DNA of 64,000 nucleotides from Bugula neritina (taxonomy: Eukaryota; Bryozoa; Gymnolaemata; Cheilostomatida; Bugulidae). Position 1 is the first letter of the stretch, and each line of letters opens with the position of its first letter. The position numbers and the translations under genes were made by a program. The stretch spans positions 13,330,175 through 13,394,174 of the forward strand of contig OZ037768.1 of the NCBI GenBank assembly GCA_964035545.1, given 5' to 3'. This document shows positions 15,601 through 26,666 of the stretch, piece by piece. The notes beneath the pieces were generated by a model. That model saw only the letters and a list, made by a program, of their open reading frames with translations. It was not told the DNA's origin and searched no databases.

Positions 15601-18600
15601 CACATGACTGATCAGTAATTGGTCACCCATCTCTGTTATTGTCTCACATTTTACATAACATTTATTATAATTAACGTAGACTACTAATTCACTAATACGA
15701 CATGTTAGATTTCCTTTTGCTTATTTTTAAATTATGTGGGAATTCTTTCCAAATGTAAATGTTGTTGCGCTTTCCTTTTCACTGTCCCTGCCAACAGCTG
15801 AATTTATTGAAACCGTTGCGATGGCCAGTAGTTAGACAGAAATGCTCTTAGACTTCACCATACATGCAGTAATTATTTTATGGTGGTTATGATTTGAACT
15901 GCTACGTAGTATGTGTACATGATATCTCTCCATCATCTTTACTATTTAGAAATATGCTTCTTGAGACTTTCTAACCTTCTAAACACTTCCTTTGAAATGA
16001 TCTCAAGTATTTCTTATTGCTCTCCGAGTTTAAATTGTAGCTGCTTAAGTTAAAGATTAGAAGATGCCTGTTACAAGTGTTTTGTCATATTCAACAATCA
16101 CTTTCTTGAAACTGATTGCCAATATTCTGCTTACAAAACATTTGAATCACGGTATAAAGTCAAGTACAAGCATGTTTTATTTGCTTTTGGGGGAAAAGGT
16201 CAAGAATTAGAAAAAGGCGTTAAATTTTGTAAATTCATGATGGTGTCGGATCAATGCAATTGTTTTATGGTTTTGAAAAGCTGATTAGTGGATGCCAGCA
16301 TGATTAAGTTGTTCCAAGTGTTCAACATTACAAACGATGAAAAATAATTACTTGTTCATCTTACAGTAAGTACACTTGCAGTTCTTGGAGCTCTTTTGTT
16401 AAGTGAAAATATTAACAGCTTGCAAGTTGATTGATTCTACTTCTATCTGATAAACTACAATAAGTTCTGAAATCAGTGTACTACAAACAAATATTTATAT
16501 ATATAAAGTGTAAAAATGTCACTATAGTTTAAATAAGTTATTTTGTGCATTAATAGAAGTTAAAATAAAATTTCCAGGTTTTAGCGCTGCTCTAAGAAAA
16601 TGTAAACACGGCCTTGCCAATAGAATCTGCAGCTTTAAGTTACTGTACAACCCCAACAGCTACTGTGCAACCCCAACAGTTACTGTATAACCCCAACAGT
16701 TACTGTATAACCTCAGCAGTTACTGTATAACCTCAACAACTACTGTACCACCCTAACAGTTACTGCAGAACCTCAACAACTACTGTACCACCCCAACAGT
16801 TACTGCCAAACATCAACGCAGCTCAAGATATTTTCAAGGTTAAATTTTTAAAAATGGTTAAACCTTTTTTTGCAGTTGTGCAATTAAAAGAAGTTGTATA
16901 GCAAATAGATGGTAATAACCAAAATATTTGCATTGTCAGTTTCTACTAACCACATAAATGTAGCAGGCACAGCTCATCTATAAATACATGCATAATTACT
17001 CACACATAGCATGTTTTACCAGCACTGAATGTGTTACAGTTTTATGTGATTAACATACAATTTAAGGTGTTTTTAGCTCAAAGATAATTTAGTAAGTTGA
17101 GTCTGGTTGCTATGCATAAATGGCATTGGCAAAGTGTCGCCTACATAATTGTATTGCCTTTGGTGTTGATTTTTTTGTACAGCTAATTCCTAGGGACACC
17201 TAATGAATTTTCAAATCAAATATGCATAGCTTAGTTGTTGTTGGGCCTAATATTATTTAATTTATTCCTAAATAACACTCACTTTGCCCAAACACTTGAG
17301 TATTTGATGGTACAAGTCTTCAAAATATTCAATTTCTGCAGATGTTTGTTTTCCTCGGGGAGCAACCCATGAATGTACAATTAACTTGAATGTTAGCAGA
17401 CAAACTATTTCAGTTTTAATTAATTCTCTTTTATGAATTGTAAAGATTTGCATTGAATGGTTTTAGATGAGGTGAGATCACTTCTGCTAGCCATGGTCAA
17501 GGTTGACCAGCTGCAGGCGGCTGCACAACTCCAGGAGGTCTACTCAAACGCACTCTCATCCACCATAGCCTTGCTTCCCCAAGTCTGGTCTTCCGAGGTG
17601 GTCAATTCTTCAGCTCAGGTCAGTTCAATTTAGAAAGTTAGTTGTTAGTTTTATTTTATATTCATGCATGTAGAAGGTTTTTTTTTATGAAATTGAAGAA
17701 ATCTTGTAGATTGCATGGAAGATATGTGATGCTGGAGCTCTCATGCAGTCAGCCATTGTTGATACTGCATTTAATTTATTATACAGAACTGTCAATACTT
17801 CAGCTATTATTACTCTGTAGCTGATATTCTAATTGCCTACATAAATTAATGATATGAATTTAATAAATGAACTATTCATGTACTCGCACTCTTCTTAGTA
17901 ATTAATGCTAAAATAATTGTGTCATCTATACTATCGTAAATACAAGATTTTGTATATTTTTAGATTATGATAAGTAATTTCTGACAAGGAAATGTTTAGA
18001 TAGTTGACAATAGCTCGATTAAACGTAATAATATTTTTTAAGGATGCATACAGCTTGCTAAGCCTAGTTGTGTCATGTTGTACGCCGAGTTGGCGAATCA
18101 CTCGTGTGACTAATCAGCTGAGATATTATTATATCTTTTCTGTGACTTCCATGATGGAATATTGATATTTATGCATCTATACCGCATCACGTAATATAAT
18201 ATTTTGTTAATCCATAAATAAGCATAAAGTATACTTTCATGTGGATTAGCTGTGTAAGCCTGACACAAATGGCTTCACTTTTCTCATCAATTCTGTATTT
18301 GGAATTAAGCTGATAAGAAAACCTTCTCGCCACTAGCAATTAATTGACAAAACGTTACCTATATAATTTATGAAGGCAGTGTGCAGGTAAAACTGACCGG
18401 CCATCGCCCACATCATCAGTTGCAGAGCCCTCGAGGGCTTTATCCTCGTCTATCCTTACAGTATCACATGCAATCAGTTGAAGGTGATGCCCCATAATTA
18501 TAGGAACACTTGTAATCTCTTGTATGGTGTTATAATTATGTTGTGTTGCAGCTAACTGGAGAGAACAGTACTGTCAACAGTATTCTTGAGTCAATGGCTA

Positions 18601-19488
18601 AACTCAACATTTCCAACTCAACTTCCAATGCTACAGCCTCCGCTGCAGGTAACACTCCCTCTGCATCAGCACAACTGGTGCACATATTTTGCTTACATCA
18701 TACTTTTTAGTCAAAAGTATGTTTTAAAACATACTGGAGAAATGTACAGGTGGACTAGGGAGTAACTAGTGGGTAAATCCTGACCACCTCTTAGCAGATT
18801 GTCCTCTCCTTCACCTCAAACACAGCCGCTTTTTATTATCAAATGGCCACATTATTTCTTATCTGGTTTTTTTAAAAAAAGTTTATGCTTATATTTTGTA
18901 TTTTTTGTGTAAACATGGATCAACACCCAAGTATAATTAATGGGTGTATTCTGTGTGCTTTATGATGTGTTTATAATAGCAGATGCAGTGTTGGTTGCCA
19001 TGATACAATAACATAAATATATTTTCATATTTCCACAGCTATTTTTGCAACAGTTCTTAGCCAACCAATGCTAATTGCTTCTGGTAGACATTTTCAAGTA
19101 AATATGTCTGACAAATATTCACCTTTTTGCTCAGACATATCATAATATGTTGTAATTTATAATATTGCAGTATAAGTTATAGTCTTTTATGCGTTATTTA
19201 TGTCATGTGTTATAAGATTGTGTTAAAGCCTGCAGTAGATAAACATATTTAGTTTTATAATATTCAGTTATAAATTAGTAGTTAATTATCATATTGGGGG
19301 GATAATTTCTCAAACTGCTATTCACAGCAGCATGCAATATCTTCTTCTATGACAGCATATATCAGCCCCCTCTGTCTGTGCACCCTCCTGATAAATATGT
19401 TTTGTTTGTAGAGTTGGAAGTGAAGAGGGCCCCCATAATCTCATCAGATTCTACCTGGAAGTTATCCCTGTTGCAGAAGCTGATGTGA
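614..19488 (+). CDS. ELP1: Elongator complex protein 1, C-terminal part (8 exons)
   Basis: Elp1 is the scaffold of Elongator, which modifies the wobble uridine of tRNAs in the cytoplasm. Coding exons read here are 614-726, 1974-2098, 3367-3538, 12040-12136, 12861-12988, 17467-17618, 18552-18648 and 19412-19488. Every junction is GT/AG and every codon phase joins, giving 319 residues up to the TGA at 19486-19488. Family landmarks in order are a TPR-like GSWQQAI helix, YAEQPEEAITTLIEG, ALRLIERYDRADFIET, a Ser-rich YSDTSSMTGGS segment, the basic tRNA-binding stretch KNQKKAQRKKWSLKEGS followed by EDLALL, a helical dimerisation region starting DEVRSLLLAM, and the C-terminal WKLSLLQKLM. These match the end of the roughly 1330-residue animal protein. 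The first base at 614 completes a codon from an exon left of the window. The 8.5 kb intron after 3538 is much larger than the others. I see no defect in the reading frame. Confidence 0.93.
3251..3331. repeat. 17-bp tandem repeat, about 4.8 copies
   Basis: The unit is close to AGTATAAAGTATATCAT, repeated head to tail with a few substitutions. The array ends only about 35 bp before the acceptor of ELP1 exon 3367-3538, so it occupies the region expected to hold the branch point. Confidence 0.85.
3976..6849. repeat. Large inverted repeat (fold-back element) in an ELP1 intron
   Basis: The left arm (about 3976-4873) and right arm (about 5955-6849) are near-identical reverse complements of roughly 0.9 kb, separated by a spacer of about 1.08 kb. 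Both arms carry the same 63-codon open frame, at 3974-4165 on the minus strand and 6660-6851 on the plus strand. The outer ends read AATAGAGGGGTTTCAG and its complement, and divergence begins abruptly outside them. A TA dinucleotide lies at each outer end and could be part of a target duplication, but no longer duplication is evident. A fold-back transposon or an inverted pair of copies of one element are both possible. No transposase is seen. In the ELP1 transcript it would form a very long intramolecular duplex. Confidence 0.88.
4874..5954 (+). other. Spacer between the inverted arms, with hydrophobic open frames
   Basis: Two open frames in the same plus-strand phase, 5141-5470 and 5645-5902, encode hydrophobic, membrane-like stretches. 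The second ends in LREALNPMIVFYQHKE, which vaguely recalls the NPxxY end of a class A GPCR helix 7. There is no continuous gene and no convincing start or splice set. It may be a decayed captured fragment, or AT-rich sequence that codes for hydrophobic residues by chance. Confidence 0.25.
10884..11279 (+). other. 131-codon open frame inside an ELP1 intron, unassigned
   Basis: An unusually long open frame for such AT-rich DNA, in the same orientation as ELP1. The product would be rich in Leu, Ile and Phe, with one hydrophobic segment near residues 28-45. I recognise no family, signal peptide or splice partner. It could be a chance frame, a decayed transposon gene or a small intronic gene. Confidence 0.2.
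16641..16820. repeat. 20-bp minisatellite, 9 copies
   Basis: Nine consecutive 20-bp units with consensus TACTGTATAACCCCAACAGT fill 16641-16820 in exact register, each differing at a few positions. It lies in the ELP1 intron between exons 12861-12988 and 17467-17618. Some units contain TACTGTACAAC, so the array offers several branch-point-like sequences. Confidence 0.93.
18422..18442. repeat. Short perfect palindrome
   Basis: A 14-bp palindrome, AGCCCTCGAGGGCT, lies in the ELP1 intron just before exon 18552-18648, in a locally GC-richer patch. No function can be assigned. Confidence 0.4.
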
Positions 19489-21114
19489 TACCTGGTGTGA
19501 AGGCTTATAGATGTACACCCTATGTAATATCCATTAATTTGTACCCTGACAGTGCAATACTCTGTTGATGACTTCTTTATGACCAGTTCTTCAGAATTAG
19601 CCTCTGCATTGAATTATTCAGGGGTTTAGTCTTTACATATGTAGAGCCTGTGTGAAGAACCTACAAATAACAGTATCTTCTGCATTCTAATGACTACTTT
19701 CGGTCCCTTGACCTGATTAGCATGTATATTAAGCTCTTCAACCCACGAATGCCATCTTTCATCCCATCTAAAATCTATTAACTGTTTAGGAAACATAAAC
19801 AAGACAACAATGACCATAAGTAATTAGAAAGTGCCAAGAGTTTGTTGCATGGTTCACCTGTCATATGCAAATAGAGTGATTCTGTATGCTGATGGCTGGT
19901 TACAAACAGTTTGGTCTCTTCACCTTCCCCTATACAAACATGAATCATGTCTCTCACCAGCTTGTGACTGGTGGTACAGAGAACCAAGGCATCGGTTCCT
20001 AGTTGACTCATGCCGCTTAGGTTGTCCAAATCCTTCGAGAAGTTGTTAGCTTTTATCTTCTCTATTTACTCATTATTAATGATAGTTTTCATCAATTTGT
20101 TGAGAAATAGAAAGGAAATTGTGTAACTCATTTTATTGTGGGCTGAAAGAAATAAGGACATCATTAACTAAAGTTCATTATTGATCTATTGATCTTTTTT
20201 GATGTCACCTGTATTTATATAATTACATTCTCTTATGTCAAGTACAAGATTTATGCCTGTAAACAGCAAGGTGCTAGATAGAGAGTTTCATGATCACACC
20301 TGGTCAAAGATTTTATTGTTTGTTATCATTGGGAGTTATTTTTGTACTGGTGATGTAAAATAGTTTGTCAGCTTTAGTTTATGTGAGAAATACAATAAAT
20401 TCTGTTGTCTATCCGGACAAAAGCTGAGTAGTTTCTCTTAGATGTAAAAGATATTTAATGGCTGGACTACCAACATGTTACCTTAGAATACATTGCATCA
20501 AATATATCTTTCACTTGTAAACTAATGGGAAATTTGTATCTCAGGTTTGAATATTATTGATTTCTCATACTTGTCACTAGTTGTAGTCAAATAAACACAA
20601 CAAAAGATTTAGTTGGTCGGAATTTTCTCTTCCTAGCAAATGACCATTAATACTCAAACTCGGCAAAGAAAGTGTCTGCTATGTAATCATGTAGTAAAAA
20701 TAATATAATTGTTGATAAACCTTCAAAATATATCGAACCATGTTCGAAATTCATCAGGAACTCTTCTACTAAAAGACACCTGTACTTAGAGTAATAAATC
20801 TAACTGTTAACAACCATGTTTACCACTTAGTGTTATCTATAAAATCAAGAAGGTCAATATGAACTTAACCGTATTTTCATCTCGACGCATGCTTTATTTA
20901 GCAATATGCTTTTGATCGCAATTAGTGAGCGCAACTTGTCAACATATTCTTGCAGAGGCACGGTTGATTAAGCACCAGAATGGGCGGACTAACCATGGTA
21001 AACAGATGTGGTTTAAAAGTGCGAAATTTATTAAGACTGGCATATCTTCTCTAGCTCGCAAACTGCAAGGACTACTGGATTACTTTGTCAATATTTTAAC
21101 AACTATCAATCAAT
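19489..21114. other. ELP1 3' flank and FoxB 5' flank
   Basis: No host exon is recognised. The only AATAAA I noticed here is near 20394, which would give ELP1 a 3' UTR of about 0.9 kb, but this is not certain. Overlapping open frames on both strands at 19626-20049 have no recognisable family and probably are chance frames or an old element. The FoxB promoter should lie near the right end; I cannot define it. Confidence 0.45.
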
Positions 21115-22137
21115 ATGCCTCGTCCTGGCAGAAGTTCCTATGTAACTGGTAAACCTCCGTACTCCTACATTGCATTGACTGCCATGGCTATTCAAAGTTC
21201 GGAAGAAAAAATGCTACCATTATCTGGAATTTACAAGTGGATAATGGAAAACTTTCCCTACTACAGAGAAAACACTCAAAGATGGCAAAATTCTTTGCGA
21301 CACAACCTTTCTTTCAACGACTGCTTTATCAAGATCCAGAGAAAGTCAACTGGCAAAGGTAAGCTTGCTGTTCCATCAGTTTGTGGAATAATAATGTATT
21401 TATTCTTCTATACTGATGCAACTCAGTTTTTTCCAAGTTGAAGGTAAAGCTTACTACACAATATTGACCAACAAAGTTATAGCAAGTTTTTAATATTTTT
21501 AGGAAAAGGATGTTATTGGGCTCTTCATACAAATTGCTCAACGATGTTTGAAAATGGCTCATTTTTGCGACGCAGAAAAAGATTTAAGCTGGAGGAAGGT
21601 TTAGAAGGAAACACCAAATCTGTATCAGGCAGCAGTATAGAGAAACCAGGGCAAATTGAGAATTTACCAAAGCCTGTGAACAATTTCAACAGACCGCGTT
21701 TAGACAGTCAATCATACTCACCACGCTCATCAACTTCAGTTTCTCCTCCTGCTATGCCACCATGCTCAACATATAGTGCATTAGCTATGACAGCTCCCAC
21801 TTTGGACAATCCACTGTTCAACAGAACATCTCCTAGCATGGCGGCAGCCTACTCATCCCTGATGATGCAATACGCATTGCCTTATCTTTTCCCACTTCCA
21901 TCAATGGCTCTTCCTGCATCTTACATTGATCCTAGACTGGCTTCAGAGTATGCCAATCTCTTGAAAAAGCAGCAAGAATATCAACAAGTAATCAAACCAG
22001 AAACTACGAGTGACTGCGAGTCATATGGTGACAGATCTTCGCCAGCTGTTTCTATATCAGCATCATCACCAAGTTCTGAACCTGACTGTTTTATTGTACC
22101 ACAAGATCAAGCCTTAGACTTGAGTTCTAAGCATTAA
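21115..22137 (+). CDS. FoxB: Forkhead transcription factor, FoxB class
   Basis: A nuclear DNA-binding regulator of development. Exon 1 is 21115-21358 and exon 2 is 21503-22137, joined in phase across a 144-bp GT/AG intron to give 292 residues. The start MPRPGR followed by [17 protein letters not shown] is the FoxB signature. Recognition helix 3 reads [18 protein letters not shown], and the wing region ends in [15 protein letters not shown], again FoxB-like. The forkhead domain covers about residues 12-106. The rest is Ser/Pro-rich, with a hydrophobic patch around [13 protein letters not shown]. The protein ends in QALDLSSKH, which resembles the PxDLS-type motif that binds the co-repressor CtBP. 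The intron cuts the forkhead domain at the GKG|KG wing, while vertebrate FOXB genes have a single coding exon. Without splicing, translation would stop at 21441 with a truncated domain. Confidence 0.93.
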
Positions 22138-23012
22138 TATCTTTATTGTTTTTTAATCAGATGCTTACATTATGCCTTTTTCTTATTGTGTTTTGTACAT
22201 GAAGCTATTATCAGCCGGACTGATGAGCAAATAGTTATCATAGACAGTAATATGATATTTATAGACAGATAGTTAACTTATAAATCAGAATTTAATTTAT
22301 TTATATTTTATAGTTATAACATTTATCAGTTTGTAGATAATGTACATTATATATTCGTAACGAACTGTAGATCGTAGATCATGTATAAATGAATATATTA
22401 AATCACTCAATAATTTCATATGACTATTACTGCAGTATCGGCTTTAGTACATCTAGTAGCTTACACTATATGAGTTTGTCAATTATATAATAATTACCAA
22501 TGTCATATACAAAATACATTTTCATCGTAAAAATAATATTATGATGAAATTTCCAAAGCATTAAACATTGCCCACTTAGTACTTATAATAATTAATGACA
22601 GTTGAGTAAGCACAACAAGTGAAAGATTTAGTTTGCTAAAATATCTTTTTCTCTAAAAAATGGCCATTAGGGCTCATGAATCTAGCAAGAAAAATGCCTA
22701 TTTCATTATGATGTAATAACAGGGATAGAATTATTGCAAAAAAGTTAAAATGGCCAAATAACTAATTGCAACAACCAATTATAATCATTAATACTTGTAA
22801 ATACGCATAAAGTTATCTTCACATTGCTAGTTGTATGGTATAGTTCAAAACCTACACTTGCAAATAAGCTCTTTGTTTTCGGAGACAAGTTTTATTTTTG
22901 CTGCTCACATCTTTTCAGAAAATAATCAAATAGATGTGTGATACGTAAAATATGGATATAGATATTTAAATATTATCTTCTCTTGCTTATTTGAAACCAG
23001 AGAATGCAACTC
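22138..23012. other. Intergenic, between convergent genes
   Basis: This AT-rich stretch holds the 3' UTR of the forkhead gene from the left and that of the minus-strand gene from the right. No coding, RNA or transposon feature is recognised. Confidence 0.5.
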
Positions 23013-24519
23013 TCATTTCTTATCTTTGAACTCGTCATCTGAACTGTCCTGCTCTTCTCTATTAATCACAGAGTCTGGAACGCATGGATAGTTGCCCCAG
23101 TGGTTATATTGTTCGTGGACACCAATCTCATAGTCATTCTTTATCAATCTGCATCTCATACATTTGCAGTTTTCATTCCATTTAACTTGCTTCTTTTCGC
23201 TGTTCATGCTAGACCATTCACTTGACAGTCTGCACTGGGATCTTTTACGATTTATTGGAGGCAGGGCTTTCTTTTGGTTTAATTGTATAATTTTAGACTG
23301 TTCAAAATCAAGTTTGTTAACACCCTCCACTACTAGCCCTTCAATAACTGCCTCAGCTGGAGCTTCATTCCCATGATGCATTGTCTTCTGTTTGCAGATT
23401 TGCTCGTAGTGTATTTGTGGAAGAATAGGAAGTTGAATAAATGATTTAGTATCAGTTGATAGTCTCGTTCTGTATAATAAACCCTAAAATCACATTTCCA
23501 AAATTTTACTAATAACAAAATATTAGTACGCATATTATATTAAGTTTAAGGTAAATAATCATAACATTTATGATCAGTATTAGCACAATTACGATAATGT
23601 GTTGTTTTAATTTATCAGCTTATAAAGAATTACCACTTACTCTGGTTGTCTTGGTTGGCTTTGTTGGAAGAACAGCTGATTTCCATGCTTGAGTTTTGTT
23701 TATTTTAGGAAACTGCACATTCTCCATCAAGTTTTTGTTATGAGTAAAGGTAATGGCACTACCAACTTGTTCCAGGTATTTCTTTGCCAATTGTATCTGC
23801 AGTTTAGATACTTGAATAACAACCGAAAAGCATTCATACTAAATGTTCATCAACAGCCTAAGATGGTATTAGTAAATTTTGTTCAAGTTGAACCTAAATT
23901 GATGGATGAATTTGGTTTATTATACCTACTTGAAGTCTGTTTAAATTAATGAACTCTTGAGCTTAGATAATGTACACTGGCATACAGTAGTATGCACCAG
24001 TATATATGGCTATTTTGTGAGATTTACAAGACTTTGTTTAATTGTGTATAAATAACTTCAGCAAATGGGTAACTGTTAATTTTCTGTGTCTTTATTTAGG
24101 TCATTAATCTGTAAACAAGTCCATATAAGATGGGAAAGGCCATATATAATAAAAAGATATTTTTGTAAAACTATGATTGTTTACATTCTTTGTGAACACA
24201 GAATGAAATACATACATTAAAATTTAATCCCCTGTGCACATAAAAGACTTGATATTTAAAACTTATTAAGGCGGTTAAAGATTGAAAAAGATAGAATACC
24301 ATAATAAAGTTTTGTTTATATATATAAGGAGTTGTGGTACCATATTAATGCAAATACAATAATACACTACCATTATGTTAGACATGAAAAACTTAGTTCA
24401 CAAGATGAAAAACAATTCACTATATTTTAGTAAATTATTCTCACCTGATTCCCTAAATCGAAAAATGTTGAGCCTAGTTTTATCCCAGCATACACAATGG
24501 CCATGAGGCAGTTGATAAA
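23013..24519 (-). CDS. Unidentified gene, last three exons
   Basis: Three minus-strand exons, in transcript order 24519-24445, 23796-23641 and 23483-23013, each have AG/GT borders and all join in phase 0, giving 233 residues to a TGA. The phase agreement and strong donors (GTGAGA, GTAAGT) are the main reason to call this a gene. The first exon begins FINCLMAIVYAGIKLGS. The middle exon has a helical QLAKKYLEQVGSAIT and a basic KPTKTTR end. The last exon is hydrophilic, with a CKCMRCRL cysteine cluster, a WGNYPCVPDS segment and an acidic DSSDDEF tail. I do not recognise the family. The gene must continue upstream, since the first exon has an acceptor and no clear start. An ATG within exon 2 at 23727 could be an alternative start. 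Confidence 0.6.
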
Positions 24520-26666
24520 CTTCGTGTAGAAGGAAATAATACACCATTTACTAACAGGCATGTGCAGAGAGAAATGCTATTAATAGTGTAAAGGCACCGA
24601 AGAGGCCAGTTCGTTCAGCAGTGATAAGCTATGTTTCAATTGTGTATTGGGAGGCCCAACCACAGGTTAGTAGTTAAAAACATTCATTCTTTTAATTGGA
24701 AAATCAATATTTATTGACAGAAATATTTCCAATAATTGTTCAGTTACAAAGAGATGACAGTCACAGTGAATTGATTTCTGCACCTCTGTATTCGTTCAAT
24801 ATGATAATAAATTGATTTTTTGTTTTGACAATTTTAATCTATAATAGTTCGGTTTGCTTTTCTCACTGTATCACATGTAGTTCATAATTATTAGGCATGC
24901 TTCATATATGAGTATATGTATATTTATTTACTTAAATAGCAACCATACCAAAGATAGTCATTACCTCTTTCTCTAAGAGTCCAATATCTATAACACTCGT
25001 CATGATATGCCCCATAAAGAAATGCAGTCTTGGAACACCAATCACTATTCATACATCCAAAACTGTACCTTTGTATTGCGATAAAAATTTGGGTGAACCT
25101 CTCTTGTGTAATGCTTTCTGTTTAATTGTGCAAACTGCCAGCATTTTCAGCAAGCAAGTAAGCATGTTGGTGTATTAAATTGAGTCCATTGTTTTTTGTC
25201 ATTGCATTAGTTTACAAACAATACATGGACTAACTTATTGTGTTATCGCAAACAGAACATACTTTCAAATTTATTTTAGTACAATATAAAACAATTTAAA
25301 TGTTATTCTACAACTTTTGGCTGTTTACCAACAAATCAAAAGTTGGCAAATATAATCGTAACAGTGTTTACTGCCCACGGCTTCATTACACCTGACCCAA
25401 TCATCACTTATGCAACTGGTTTAAGACTAGTATGTGTGTTTAACATGTTACAGTTTGACAGTGCACTATTGCCACAACGCAAATAATCACTTAACTATGC
25501 CTACAGCATTTCATTATGAATCTATAATTTATGTTGACATTAATTCCTTGGTACACTCACCTCTACGACATCACTGTGAGGAAGCCTATGATTGTATGTA
25601 CGTGTACATATTACGTACATATAAACAAAGACTGCTGTTTGATTACAAGTTTACTGTACAAAATTTCAACACCACATAAAACATTGATTCAATATTCCAT
25701 AAACATCATAATTATGGATAATTTCATGTCACCTAGTACAAGCTTTTATATGCTTAAATATGAAACAGGGTTGCATTACATGCGTTATGCTGATTTCACA
25801 CTCAACATTAAAAACTATTTCAATACTTGCACTGACATATTATATACATACATGTGTAATACATTGTTATACCTTCAAACATTTAGGAAAATAAATCAAA
25901 TATTAAAGTATATTATTTTGCACTCCAAAGTGGTGGTTCAACAATAGAAACTTTTACTACAAGTAGAATTCTAAGCTGCTAAAACTAAACTTGATACCAT
26001 AAAACAAAATAAAAACTAGTTTTACACAAAAAATGAAGCTGAAATCAAAGCTTTTAGGGACAAAATAATGTTGTGTTATACAAATATTTATAATAATATA
26101 TTCTACTCCACGATGAGTATCTATTTAATTTGAGGCAAAACATGCTGTTCAAGCACAAAACTTTATAAATGTGTGGAAGTACCTTTATTGTCACAAACCA
26201 GAAAAAAAATCTTTTTATATTTGTTTAACCAAAACAACTACAATAGATGGTTTGATATGCATTAATTCAGATCAAATGACAAGTAAAAGAATACAAATCA
26301 AATGATGACAGTCTTACATGATTACTGTACAGGAAACATGCATAAGATTGCCTTATGAGGAAAAGCTTTGTATTGTGTCAAACTATTGTAAAATATCCTA
26401 GATATTTCAAAATTTTATACATGCTTGAATAAAAATGAATTAAAATGGGTAAAACTGAGAACAAAACAAAATAGACACCCCGAAGATCATTTGCAAGACT
26501 AGCATTATATATAAGTATAGATGTATTACTATTATAAATTTGCTGCCCAACAAGATAAAACCTACAGGACACTGTGAATATAGACCTGAACAAGCACCAA
26601 AGTTTATTTAGTTAGAGACTTGGCAAAAAAAATAAAAAAATATTTTAGCTATAAATGGGTAAAAAA
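24520..26666. other. Region with no recognised gene
   Basis: It probably includes upstream intron of the minus-strand gene and the 3' UTR of the SLC35A gene. Open frames at 25434-25947 are low-complexity and show no family features. I see no transposon signature. Confidence 0.4.

Noticed and set aside
19626-20049. Overlapping open frames on both strands between ELP1 and the forkhead gene
   Set aside because: No recognisable domain, no splice context and opposed frames covering the same bases; likely chance or very old element sequence.
20925-21152. Frame overlapping the FoxB start in another phase
   Set aside because: The FoxB reading frame at 21115 is unmistakable, so this is out-of-frame shadow.
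25434-25947. Two long overlapping plus-strand frames
   Set aside because: Composition is low-complexity, with no motif, start context or splice partners.
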